Origin: Burkholderia sp. 9120 | GTDB taxonomy: Bacteria > Pseudomonadota > Gammaproteobacteria > Burkholderiales > Burkholderiaceae | Length of the DNA: 64,000 bases | Reading direction: 5' to 3' | Assembly (NCBI RefSeq): GCF_000745015.1 | Contig: NZ_JQNA01000002.1 | Span: 2,294,001 to 2,358,000, forward strand | Shown here: positions 46,151-55,100 of the stretch, piece by piece | Position numbering within the stretch: position 1 is the first letter of the stretch | How the letters are laid out: each line of letters opens with the position of its first letter | Position numbers and translations under genes: made by a program | The notes under the pieces: model-generated | Seen by the model: only the letters and a program-made list of their open reading frames with translations | Told to the model about the DNA's origin: nothing | Database searches by the model: none

Positions 46151-47131
46151 ATGGCTACCGAACCGTCAGACCGAATGGCCGGCCTTGGCGACGCCAAGGA
46201 GAGCGCGCCGAAGCGCCGCGCGCGCGGCAGCCGCGAATTACGTCTCGACGATCGCGTGATCATTGCGCACGGCATGCCAACGCCGCTCTGGCAGGATCTC
46301 TACCATCGCGCGGTGGTGGCGCGCTGGCCGATGTTCTTCGCCTCGCTCGCGGTGCTGTTCCTGCTGCTCAACACGGCGTTCGCCGGCCTGTACATGCTCG
46401 GCAAAGCGCCGATCGCCAATCAGTATCCGCAGGGTTTCGGCGGCGCTTTCTTTTTTAGCGTCGAGACGCTGGCGACTGTCGGCTATGGTGACATGCATCC
46501 GCAAACCGTCTACGCGCACTGGATCGCGACGCTCGAAATTTTCTTCGGCATGTCCAGCGTCGCGTTGGCGACCGGGCTGATCTTCGCGCGCTTTTCGCGG
46601 CCGCACGCCAAGATCATGTTTGCCCGCTACGCGATCATCCGGCCGCTCGACGGCCATATGACGCTGATGGTGCGCTCGGCCAACGGGCGTCAAAACGTGA
46701 TCGCAGAGGCCCACGCGAGGCTGCGCATTTTGCGCAAGGAAACCACTGTCGAAGGTTTTGTGCTGCGCAAGCTCTACGACCTGACGCTAGTGCGCGATCA
46801 GCATCCGGTTTTCAAACTCGGCTGGAGCCTGATGCATATCATCCACGAAAGCAGCCCGCTATTCGGTGAGACCGCTGAGTCGCTCAAGGGCAGCGATACG
46901 TCGCTGGTGCTGACGCTCGAAGGCGTTGACGAATCGACCTCGCAAACCATGCAGGCGCGCCACATGTGGAGCTGCGATCAGATTCGCTGGCACTACCGTT
47001 TCGTCGACATCATGAGCGAGCGTGACGGCGTGAGCCACATCGACTATGCGCACTTCGACGAGATCGTGCCGCTCGACGCGGCGCCGCTCGCGGTTAATGT
47101 CGTTAATGTGGCCAAAACCAAAGGGCAATAA
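46151..47131 (+). CDS. Inward-rectifier-type potassium channel (KirBac1.1-like)
   Basis: Inner-membrane tetrameric K+ channel of 326 residues, close to KirBac1.1 of Burkholderia pseudomallei. The ATG at 46151 is preferred, with GTG at 46148 or TTG at 46121 possible. A slide helix (MPTPLWQDLYHRAVVARWP) leads to the first membrane helix (about 61-84), the pore helix with selectivity filter TVGYGD at 109-114, and the second membrane helix (HWIATLEIFFGMSSVALATGLIFARF). The cytosolic beta-sandwich domain has the conserved ANGRQNVIAEA and HPVFKLGWSLMHIIHESSPLFGET. Gating by lipids or pH is known for the family, not seen here. Confidence 0.94.
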   Translation: MATEPSDRMAGLGDAKESAPKRRARGSRELRLDDRVIIAHGMPTPLWQDLYHRAVVARWPMFFASLAVLFLLLNTAFAGLYMLGKAPIANQYPQGFGGAFFFSVETLATVGYGDMHPQTVYAHWIATLEIFFGMSSVALATGLIFARFSRPHAKIMFARYAIIRPLDGHMTLMVRSANGRQNVIAEAHARLRILRKETTVEGFVLRKLYDLTLVRDQHPVFKLGWSLMHIIHESSPLFGETAESLKGSDTSLVLTLEGVDESTSQTMQARHMWSCDQIRWHYRFVDIMSERDGVSHIDYAHFDEIVPLDAAPLAVNVVNVAKTKGQ

Positions 47132-47203
47132 ACCGCGCAACGCGCTCGGATTACGCCGATCACGTTGCGCCGATGAGATGCCACGCGTTACGCGGCCCCG
47201 CCC

Positions 47204-48310
47204 TCAGAACTTCTGGCGAATCCCCACCACGCCCACCACCTGCGTGCGCGCACTCGACGGATTGCTGATCCCCTCTATCGCCGCCACCGCATTCGCAGAC
47301 GACCGCTGATAGATCGCGTTCACATACAGATCGGTCCGCTTGGACAGGTAGTACTGCACGCCCGCGCTGGTCTGCAGATAATGCACGCTCGGCGTGGCGC
47401 CTTGCGTCGTATGAACCTGCGTGTAGGTTTCGCCGAGCGCGAACAGCACCGACGGCGTGAACCGATAGCGGAAGCTGCCTTCGTAGTTGTTGAAGCGCTG
47501 CGACCCGCCCGTTTGCAGATTGAACAGCGAGCTCGTGTACAACAGGCCGAAGGTCGCGTTACCGAAATCGTAGGTGCTCGCGGCGCCCCAGATCTGCTGC
47601 TTCGTGATGCCCTTCAGGAAGGTGAAGTAGTTGTCCGACGGAATCGCGCCGGTCGTGTCGAGCGCCGGGTTGTCGAGCACCACATACGCCACGCCCACCC
47701 GCAACGGACCTTGTGCATACGTGCCGCCCACGCTCCAGCTCCGGTTCGCCGCAAAGTTCGTCGAGTTGGAAAAGCCGTACATTGCGTTGCCCTGGAAGCC
47801 GGCCAGCGTCGGCGTCACGTATTTCACCGAGTTGTCGGTGCGAAACGAGTTGTTCAGGTCGTCGGTATCGAACGGATGCAGCGCGTACTGCGTCAGCGAG
47901 GTACTCGCACCGATCTGCAACGGCGCCAGCGAATCCTGCGCGGCGTTGTACTGCCGACCCATCGTGAACGTCCCCCAGCGCGGATTCGACAAACCGACCC
48001 ACGCCTGCCGACCGAACATGCGGCCGTTCGCGCTGGCCGTGCCGGTTTCGATGTTGAAGCCGTTCTCCAGTTTGAAGATCGCCGTGTTGCCGCCGCCCAG
48101 GTCTTCCGTGCCCACCATGCCCCAGCGCGTGCCCTGTTCGTTGCCGCCGGTCGCCTGATACGTCGCACTGCCTTTCTGGTTGCTCGTGTAGGTGAAGCCC
48201 GCGTCGACGATGCCGTACAACGTCACGCTCGACTGCGCCATCGCGTTACCGCATAGCGCCGCACCGATCCCCGCGCCCGCGAGCGTCATCGCCAAACCTT
48301 TGCTGTTCAT
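47204..48310 (-). CDS. Gram-negative (OmpC-type) porin
   Basis: Outer-membrane beta-barrel porin of 368 residues. Start 48310 follows AAAGGAA and begins a signal peptide (MNSKGLAMTLAGAGIGAALC, cleavage before QSS). The mature N-terminus SSVTLYGIVDAGFTYTSNQK, the LFALGETYTQVH strand, SKRTDLYVNAIYQ and the terminal GIRQKF are family hallmarks. A 17-bp palindrome stands 78 bases before its start; the same palindrome precedes the divergent amidohydrolase operon, so this porin is probably the outer-membrane entry of that system. Confidence 0.93.
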   Translation of the reverse strand: MNSKGLAMTLAGAGIGAALCGNAMAQSSVTLYGIVDAGFTYTSNQKGSATYQATGGNEQGTRWGMVGTEDLGGGNTAIFKLENGFNIETGTASANGRMFGRQAWVGLSNPRWGTFTMGRQYNAAQDSLAPLQIGASTSLTQYALHPFDTDDLNNSFRTDNSVKYVTPTLAGFQGNAMYGFSNSTNFAANRSWSVGGTYAQGPLRVGVAYVVLDNPALDTTGAIPSDNYFTFLKGITKQQIWGAASTYDFGNATFGLLYTSSLFNLQTGGSQRFNNYEGSFRYRFTPSVLFALGETYTQVHTTQGATPSVHYLQTSAGVQYYLSKRTDLYVNAIYQRSSANAVAAIEGISNPSSARTQVVGVVGIRQKF

Positions 48311-48387
48311 CTGCGTTCCTTTGTTGTGAGTGTGTGAGCTCGCACGCCGAAGCCGGTATTCATCGGATAAATCGCCCTGGCTTCTAT

Positions 48388-48404
48388 GTTTTATTGAATA
48401 AAAC
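48388..48404. promoter_or_regulatory. 17-bp operator before the porin (IclR-type)
   Basis: GTTTTATTGAATAAAAC is a perfect palindrome around the central base, 78 bases before the porin start. It is identical except for the centre to the site at 48627. The form resembles KdgR/IclR-family sites. Confidence 0.7.
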
Positions 48405-48626
48405 AACGTATCGTTTATTATTCGAAAAGCAAAATTGCCCGGTCAAGGTTCGATAAAAATACTGGTTTGCCCGCATTGACGCTAATGGCTGGTGCTGGGG
48501 GTTTTAATAGCCAATACGGCGCAAAGTCTTACCCATAAAGGCGCTGATATTCAAGGACCCGGATAGCAAGGCTTTTAACGACTCACTTGACCAACAATAA
48601 GGTTCGTCGTTAAATATTGATATGCT

Positions 48627-48643
48627 GTTTTATTTAATAAAAC
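48627..48643. promoter_or_regulatory. 17-bp operator before the amidohydrolase operon (IclR-type)
   Basis: GTTTTATTTAATAAAAC, a perfect palindrome around the central base, stands 68 bases before the TTG start at 48711. It differs from the site at 48388 only at the centre. The IclR-family gene two positions downstream is the likely reader. Confidence 0.7.
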
Positions 48644-48710
48644 ACGACTCACACTTATCCCGGTCAAGACGGCCTTTTACAGCGCGTCGGCCACCCGAAA
48701 GGAATTTGCT

Positions 48711-49619
48711 TTGACGTCCGCCAGCAACACTTTTGCCGCGCCTGCTTCCGTGCCTGCTTCTGCGCCGTACTTCGTCGCCGAACCTGCCGGCGCGCGGCTG
48801 CCGATCCTGTTCGATTCGCCGCATAGCGGCATCGCGCTGCCGGCCAACTTCGGCGCCTGCGCGCCGCTGTCCGCGATCCACAGTTCGTGGGACGCCTTCG
48901 TCGACGAGTTGTGGAGCGCCGTGCCCGAGCAGGGCGGCGTGCTGATCGGCGCGCATTTCCCGCGCGCCTACATCGACCCGAACCGCGCGATCGGCGACAT
49001 CGACGCGCAGTTGCTCGACGAGCCGTGGCCCGAACCGCTCGCGCCGGAGAAGTACACGTTGCGCGGCATGGGTCTGATCCGCCGCGACGCGCTGCCGAAC
49101 CTGCCGATGTACGACCGCAAGCTCTCCGTGGCCGAGGTGCGGCATCGAATCGACGCGTACTACCGGCCGTATCGCGCGGCGCTCGCCGCCGCCGCCGAAC
49201 GCGCGGTCGCGGAACACGGCGCGTTGTGGCACGTCGACTGTCATTCGATGAAATCGCGCGGCAACGAAATGAACGTCGACGCGGGCGCGGCGCGCCCCGA
49301 CTTCGTGATCAGCGACCGCCTCGGCAGCACCGCCGACCCGGCGTTCACGCAATGGGTCGCCGACTACTTCAGCCACGCCGGTTATCGCGTGCAGGTGAAC
49401 GAGCCGTATCAGGGCGGCGATTTGCTCACCGCCGTCAGCGATCCGGCACGGCGGCGCCACAGCATCCAGATCGAACTGAATCGCGGGCTGTATATGGACG
49501 AAGCCGCGTTCGTCAAACACGCCGGCTTCGACACGCTCAAACGCGCGCTCGACGCCTTCGTCGCCGCGCTCGCCGATTACGTGCGCGCGCAACTAGCCGC
49601 GCCGCGCGCGGCGCAATGA
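48711..49619 (+). CDS. N-formylglutamate amidohydrolase family protein
   Basis: A 302-residue predicted zinc amidohydrolase. It starts with TTG at 48711, supported by AAAGGAA at 48698-48704. Family blocks: FDSPHSGIALPANF (about 33-46), SSWDAFVDELW, GAHFPRAYIDPNRAIGDID, the metal-type HVDCHSMKSRGNEM (about 176-189) and the C-terminal SIQIELNRGLYMDE. In histidine breakdown this enzyme (HutG) releases glutamate from N-formylglutamate, but there are no hut genes here. Together with an IclR regulator, a permease and a porin, it more likely serves uptake and use of some N-formylated or related carboxylate (inference). It ends 4 bases before iclR. Confidence 0.88.
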   Translation: MTSASNTFAAPASVPASAPYFVAEPAGARLPILFDSPHSGIALPANFGACAPLSAIHSSWDAFVDELWSAVPEQGGVLIGAHFPRAYIDPNRAIGDIDAQLLDEPWPEPLAPEKYTLRGMGLIRRDALPNLPMYDRKLSVAEVRHRIDAYYRPYRAALAAAAERAVAEHGALWHVDCHSMKSRGNEMNVDAGAARPDFVISDRLGSTADPAFTQWVADYFSHAGYRVQVNEPYQGGDLLTAVSDPARRRHSIQIELNRGLYMDEAAFVKHAGFDTLKRALDAFVAALADYVRAQLAAPRAAQ

Positions 49620-49623
49620 AGGA

Positions 49624-50400
49624 ATGACCGTGAACTACATCGTCGATTCCGTCGACAGTGCGCTGAAGCTGCTCAGCCATGTCGCCGAACATCCGGGTCT
49701 GGGCGTCACCGAACTCGCCAATCAACTCGGCATCAACAAATCGCGCGCGTACCGGATGCTGTGTACGCTCGAACTGCATCGCTTCGTCGTGCAGGACACG
49801 CGCGCGTCGACCTACTCGCTCGGGCCGCAGGCTTTCGTGATCGGCGTCGCCGCCGCGCAGCAGAACACGCTGGTGCGCTCGGCGCAGAAGCACATGCTCG
49901 TGCTCAACCAGGCCATCAACGAAAACGTCGTGCTGCGTGTGCGCGAAGGGTTGGAGACGGTGTGCGTCGCGCGTTGCGAAACCACGCATGAAATGCGCAC
50001 CATCGGCGCGGTCGGCAATCGTCGCTCGCTCAATAGCGGCGCGTCGGGCCGGATTCTGCTGGCGTTCGCGCCGGACGCGGTCAAGACCGAATACCTCGCG
50101 CGTCTTAAGAAGCTGCCGCAGCCGCCCGATCTGATGAAGCTGGTCGACGAACTGGATGCGATCGCGCGTAAAGGCTACGCGGTGAGCGTTGGCGAAGTGA
50201 CGGCGGGCGCCGTCGCGATTTCGGTGCCGGTGCGTGATATGAGCGGCGAGGCCGTGGCAGCGATCAGCGTCTCGGGGCCGGAAATGCGCATCAGCCGGAT
50301 CGAGATTCCCGATTACCTCGAACGTTTGCAGGCCTGCAGCCGCACGATTTCCGCCGAACTCGGCTACACCGCGCCGCAAGCGGCGGCGCAACCGGCGTGA
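49624..50400 (+). CDS. IclR-family transcriptional regulator
   Basis: A 258-residue regulator. The N-terminal winged helix-turn-helix (SALKLLSHVAEHPGLGVTELANQLGINKSRAYRMLCTLE) is followed by the GAF-like effector domain with LNQAINENVVLRVREG, RSLNSGASGRILLAF and the cysteine position replaced in the usual way, ending at AISVSGPEMRIS. It is translated with the genes on both sides (start 4 bases after the amidohydrolase stop). The 17-bp palindromes before the operon and the porin are its probable sites. The effector is probably the transported substrate. Confidence 0.94.
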   Translation: MTVNYIVDSVDSALKLLSHVAEHPGLGVTELANQLGINKSRAYRMLCTLELHRFVVQDTRASTYSLGPQAFVIGVAAAQQNTLVRSAQKHMLVLNQAINENVVLRVREGLETVCVARCETTHEMRTIGAVGNRRSLNSGASGRILLAFAPDAVKTEYLARLKKLPQPPDLMKLVDELDAIARKGYAVSVGEVTAGAVAISVPVRDMSGEAVAAISVSGPEMRISRIEIPDYLERLQACSRTISAELGYTAPQAAAQPA

Positions 50401-50417
50401 GCGCACAGGATCCCCAC

Positions 50418-51905
50418 ATGACCACGCTCGCCCCCTCCGTGCCCGCCACCGCCGACGACGATCATCCGCACGACCGGCACGCCGGCAACGGCGCCGGTGG
50501 AGAAGAAAAGAAACCGCACGGCAAGATGCTGCACCCGGTCGTGATGATGATCTGGGTGCTGCTCGCCGCCGTGGCACTGACGTATCTGATCGACGCCGGC
50601 CGCTTCGAGCGCCACGACAAACTGGTCGTGCCGGGCACCTATCGCGTCGTGCCGAAAAGCCACAGCCTCGCCACGCTGGTCGCGCCGTCCGTCAGCAAAA
50701 GTACGGCGGATCAGGCCGCGCCGGCCAGTCTGGTGTCCGCCTTCGTCGCGGTGCCGAATGGCTTGATCAAGAACGCGCCGCTGATCTTCATGGTGATGTT
50801 CGTCGGCGGCATGTTCGGCGTGATGCGCAAAACCGGCGTGGTGGACGCGGGCATCGACCGGCTGTTGCAGCTCACCGCCGGCAACGTCTACGTGCTCGCG
50901 CCGCTGCTGATGCTGCTGATCGGGCTCGGCAGCACACTGCTCGGCTTCATCTCCGAATACCTCGTGATCATTCCGATGGTGATGGTGCTGACGCGCCGCC
51001 TCGGGCTATCGAATCTGTTCGCGGTCGCGCTCGTGGCGATCGCGGCGAAGATCGGCTATATCGCGTCGGTGACCAACCCGCTCTCGCTCGCGGTCGCGCA
51101 GCCGATCGTCGGCGTGCCGCTGTTTAGCGGCATCGGCATGCGGATCGGCGTGTTCGTCGTGTTCATGACGCTCGGCATTCTGTATCTGCTCGCGCATGTG
51201 CGGTTGAGCGGGTACCGGCTGGCCGCTGCGCGCGCGAGCCTTGAAGCACATCCGCACGCGCGGCTTTCGCGTCGCCATAAAGCGACGCTGCTGGTCCTGA
51301 GCGTCGCCGCCGCGATGCTGGTGATCGGCACGCGCGAACTGCATTGGGGCAACGTGGAGTTGTCCGCGTTCTACGTGTTTATCAGCATCGTCACGGCGGT
51401 GGTGGGCCGGCTCGATTCGCGCAGCGCGGCCGACGCGTTCGTCGACGGGATGAAGAGCATGATTCTCGCGGGACTGCTGATCGGACTCGCGGCATCGGTC
51501 GAACTGATTCTGCAGAACAGTCTCGTGCTCGACACGCTGATCGATCACTTCACGCGGCTTGCGCGCGGCCAATCCGCCGTGTGGGTCGCCAACGGCTTGA
51601 TGGCCGTGCAGATGGTGCTCGACGTCTTCATTCCTTCCGTATCGGGCAAGGCCGCCGTCAGCATGCCGATCATCGGGCCGATCGCGCAGTTGTCCGGTGT
51701 GAGCGGACAAACCTCCGTGCTCGCGTTCGTGCTCGGCGGCGGTTTGACCAACATGGTGACGCCCACCTCGGGCATGCTGCTCGCCTATCTCGCCACCGCG
51801 CGCGTGGGCTTCGGCCAGTGGCTGCGCTTCATCCTGCCGTTGTTCGTCGTGCTGTTGCTGCTGTCGGGCGGCGCGCTGGCATTGGCCGTCTGGACCGGGT
51901 ATTGA
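50418..51905 (+). CDS. YfcC-type (C4-dicarboxylate/AbgT-like) permease
   Basis: Inner-membrane transporter of 495 residues. I prefer ATG 50418, with AGGA 8 bases before, to the overlapping GTG at 50397. A His/Asp-rich cytosolic N-terminus (about 1-40) is followed by about 12 helices. Typical blocks are NGLIKNAPLIFMVMFVGGMFGVM (about 110-132), GSTLLGFISEYLVIIPMV, KIGYIASVTNPLSLAVAQ and GLTNMVTPTSGMLLAYLATAR. These repeats place it in the YfcC/DcuC-like group that carries dicarboxylates or amino-acid derivatives. It is the natural importer for the amidohydrolase upstream; the exact substrate is unknown. Confidence 0.88.
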   Translation: MTTLAPSVPATADDDHPHDRHAGNGAGGEEKKPHGKMLHPVVMMIWVLLAAVALTYLIDAGRFERHDKLVVPGTYRVVPKSHSLATLVAPSVSKSTADQAAPASLVSAFVAVPNGLIKNAPLIFMVMFVGGMFGVMRKTGVVDAGIDRLLQLTAGNVYVLAPLLMLLIGLGSTLLGFISEYLVIIPMVMVLTRRLGLSNLFAVALVAIAAKIGYIASVTNPLSLAVAQPIVGVPLFSGIGMRIGVFVVFMTLGILYLLAHVRLSGYRLAAARASLEAHPHARLSRRHKATLLVLSVAAAMLVIGTRELHWGNVELSAFYVFISIVTAVVGRLDSRSAADAFVDGMKSMILAGLLIGLAASVELILQNSLVLDTLIDHFTRLARGQSAVWVANGLMAVQMVLDVFIPSVSGKAAVSMPIIGPIAQLSGVSGQTSVLAFVLGGGLTNMVTPTSGMLLAYLATARVGFGQWLRFILPLFVVLLLLSGGALALAVWTGY

Positions 51906-52033
51906 GCAGCGCTCAAACGCACCAGGGCATACCCGAATCCGCTTGCCGCGTGGAAGATCCACCTCAAAACTTCATTAAAACGCGCGGCTCTTCTCGCCCA
52001 TTCGTTGCATGCTCATCAAACTAGAAAAAATTC

Positions 52034-52060
52034 ACTCTAATCGGCGCTAAAAAATAGAGT
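52034..52060. promoter_or_regulatory. Inverted repeat before the oxidoreductase gene
   Basis: ACTCTA (52034-52039) and TAGAGT (52055-52060) face each other across 15 mostly A-rich bases, about 70 bases before the start at 52129. It may be a regulator site; which family cannot be said. Confidence 0.4.
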
Positions 52061-52128
52061 CTCTTTCGCTGCGTCACCTCCGTGGTCCCCACCACCGCGC
52101 GCGGATGCAAAATATTGGAGACTCACCC

Positions 52129-55100
52129 ATGACCGCTCGCCTGCCCATCGACGGCACGCCCGCTCTCGCCGACTACAAGCTGTCCGACAACCTCACCGCG
52201 ACGCGCGGCCGGATCTTCCTGACCGGCACGCAGGCTCTGGTGCGGCTGGTGTTGATGCAGCGCGCCGCCGACAAGGCGCGCGACATGAACACCGCCGGCT
52301 TTATCAGCGGCTATCGCGGCTCGCCGCTCGGCATGGTCGACCAGCAGTTGTGGAAAGCGAAAAAACTGCTCGCGGCGAGTGATATTCGCTTTTTGCCCGC
52401 GATCAACGAAGAACTCGGCGGCACCGCCGTGCTCGGCACGCAGCGGGTGGAATCGGACCCGGAGCGCACCGTCGAAGGCGTGTTCGCGATGTGGTACGGC
52501 AAGGGCCCGGGCGTGGACCGCGCGGGCGACGCGCTCAAGCACGGCAACGCGTACGGCTCGTCGCCGCACGGCGGCGTGCTGGTGGTGGCGGGCGACGACC
52601 ACGGCTGCGTGTCGTCGTCCATGCCGCATCAGAGCGACTTCGCGCTGATGGCATGGCATATGCCGGTGGTGAATCCGTCGAATATCGCCGACATGCTCGA
52701 ATTCGGCCTGTACGGCTGGGCGATGTCGCGCTTCTCGGGCGCCTGGGTCGGCTACAAGGCGATCTCCGAAACGGTCGAATCGGGCTCGACGGTCGATCTC
52801 GACGCGCTGCAAACCGAGTGGGCTGTCCCGCAAGATTTCGTCACGCCCGCCGGCGGCCTGCATAACCGCTGGCCGGATCTGCCGAGCCTGACCATCGAAT
52901 CGCGGATGCACGCGAAGCTCGACGCGGTGCGTCACTTCGCGCGCGTGAACAGCATCGACAAATGGATCGCACCGAGCCCGCTCGCGAACGTGGGGATCGT
53001 GACCTGCGGCAAGGCGCATCTGGACCTGATGGAAACGCTGCGGCGTCTCGATCTGACGGTCGCGGACCTGGAAGCGGCCGGCGTGCGGATCTACAAGGTC
53101 GGCCTGTCGTTTCCGCTGGAGATGACGCGGATCGACGCGTTCGTCTCCGGTTTGTCCGAAGTGCTGGTGATCGAGGAGAAAGGCCCGGTCATCGAACAGC
53201 AGATCAAAGACTATCTGTACAACCGCACGCAAGGCACGCGGCCAATCGTCGTCGGCAAGAACGCCGAAGACGGCACGCTGCTGCTGTCGTCGCTCGGCGA
53301 ATTGCGGCCCTCGCGCATTCTGCCGGTGTTCGCGGACTGGCTCGCGAAGCACAAGCCGGCGCTGGACCGTCGCGACCGCGTGGTCGAGCTGGTCGCGCCG
53401 CATATTCTTTCGAACGCCGCGGACAGCGTGAAGCGCACGCCGTACTTCTGCTCGGGCTGCCCGCACAACACGTCGACGAAAGTGCCGGAAGGCTCGATCG
53501 CGCACGCGGGCATCGGCTGTCACTTCATGGCGTCGTGGATGGAGCGCGACACCACCGGTCTGATCCAGATGGGCGGCGAAGGCGTGGACTGGGCCTCGCA
53601 TTCGATGTTCACGAAAACGCGCCACGTGTTCCAGAATCTCGGCGACGGCACGTACTTCCATTCGGGCATTCTCGCGATCCGCCAGGCCGTGGCCGCGAAA
53701 ACCACCATCACGTACAAGATTCTCTATAACGACGCGGTCGCGATGACCGGCGGCCAGCCCGTGGACGGCAGCATCTCGGTGCCGCAGATCGCGCGTCAGG
53801 TGGAAGCCGAAGGCGTGTCGCGCTTCGTCGTGGTAAGCGACGAGCCGGAGAAATACGACGGCCATCACGATCTGTTTCCGAAGGGCACGACGTTCCACCA
53901 TCGCAGCGAAATGGACACCGTGCAGCGCGACTTGCGCGACACCGACGGCGTGACCGTGCTGATCTACGACCAGACCTGTGCCGCGGAAAAACGCCGTCGC
54001 CGGAAAAAAGGTGAGTTTCCCGACCCGGACAAACGCCTCTTCATCAACGAGGAAGTTTGCGAAGGCTGCGGCGATTGCGGCGTGCAGTCGAATTGCCTGT
54101 CGGTCGAGCCGGTCGAAACGGCGTTGGGACGCAAGCGCCGGATCGATCAATCGTCGTGCAACAAAGACTTTTCGTGCGTGAACGGTTTTTGCCCGAGCTT
54201 CGTCACCGTGGAAGGCGGCAAGCTGAAAAAGGCCGCAGGCGCCGCGTTCGATCCGCAAGCGCTGGCCGCGCGCATCGACACGTTGCCGATTCCCGCGACG
54301 CATCTGGACGCCGCGCCCTACGACATTCTCGTGACCGGTGTGGGCGGCACGGGCGTCGTGACGGTCGGCGCGTTGATCAGCATGGCCGCGCATCTGGAAG
54401 GCAAAAGCGCGTCGGTGCTCGACTTCATGGGCTTCGCGCAGAAGGGTGGCTCGGTGCTGTCGTTCGTACGCTTCGCCGCACGTGACGAATGGTTGAACCA
54501 GGTGCGTATCGACACGCAGCAGGCCGACGTGCTGCTCGCCTGCGACATGGTGGTCGGCGCGAGCGCCGATGCGCTGCAAACGGTGCGTCACGGCCGCACG
54601 CGCATCGTCGTGAACACGCATGCAATTCCGAACGCGACCTTCGTGACGAACCCGGACGCGACGCTGCACGCCGACGCGCTGATCGACAAGATGCGTCACG
54701 CGGCCGGTGCGGAACGCATGTCGACCTGCGACGCTCAGGCACTCGCTACGCGTTTTCTCGGCGACACGATCGGCGCGAACATTCTGATGCTCGGCTACGC
54801 ATGGCAACTCGGTCTGGTGCCGGTGTCGTTCGCCGCGATGATGCGCGCGATCGAATTGAACAACGTCGCGGTGCAGATGAATCAACTGGCGTTTTCGATC
54901 GGCCGTCTGGCCGCGGAAGATCCGGCCGCGCTCGACGCGTTGTGGCAAGCGCGGCATCTGGCGAAACAGGCCGTCAAGGTCGATACGCTCGATGAACTGA
55001 TCGCGCATCGCGAAGGCCGTTTGCAGATTTACGGCGGCGCCAGCTACGTGAAGCGTTATCGCACGCTGGTCGATGCGGCACGCCGCGCCGAAACCGCCGT

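Larger units (their letters stand above)
48311..48710. other. Divergent control region of the porin and amidohydrolase operons
   Basis: About 400 bases with two copies of the palindrome and an AT-rich stretch (48600-48650). No third copy and no other gene were seen. The centre (48480-48560) shows nothing definite. Confidence 0.5.
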
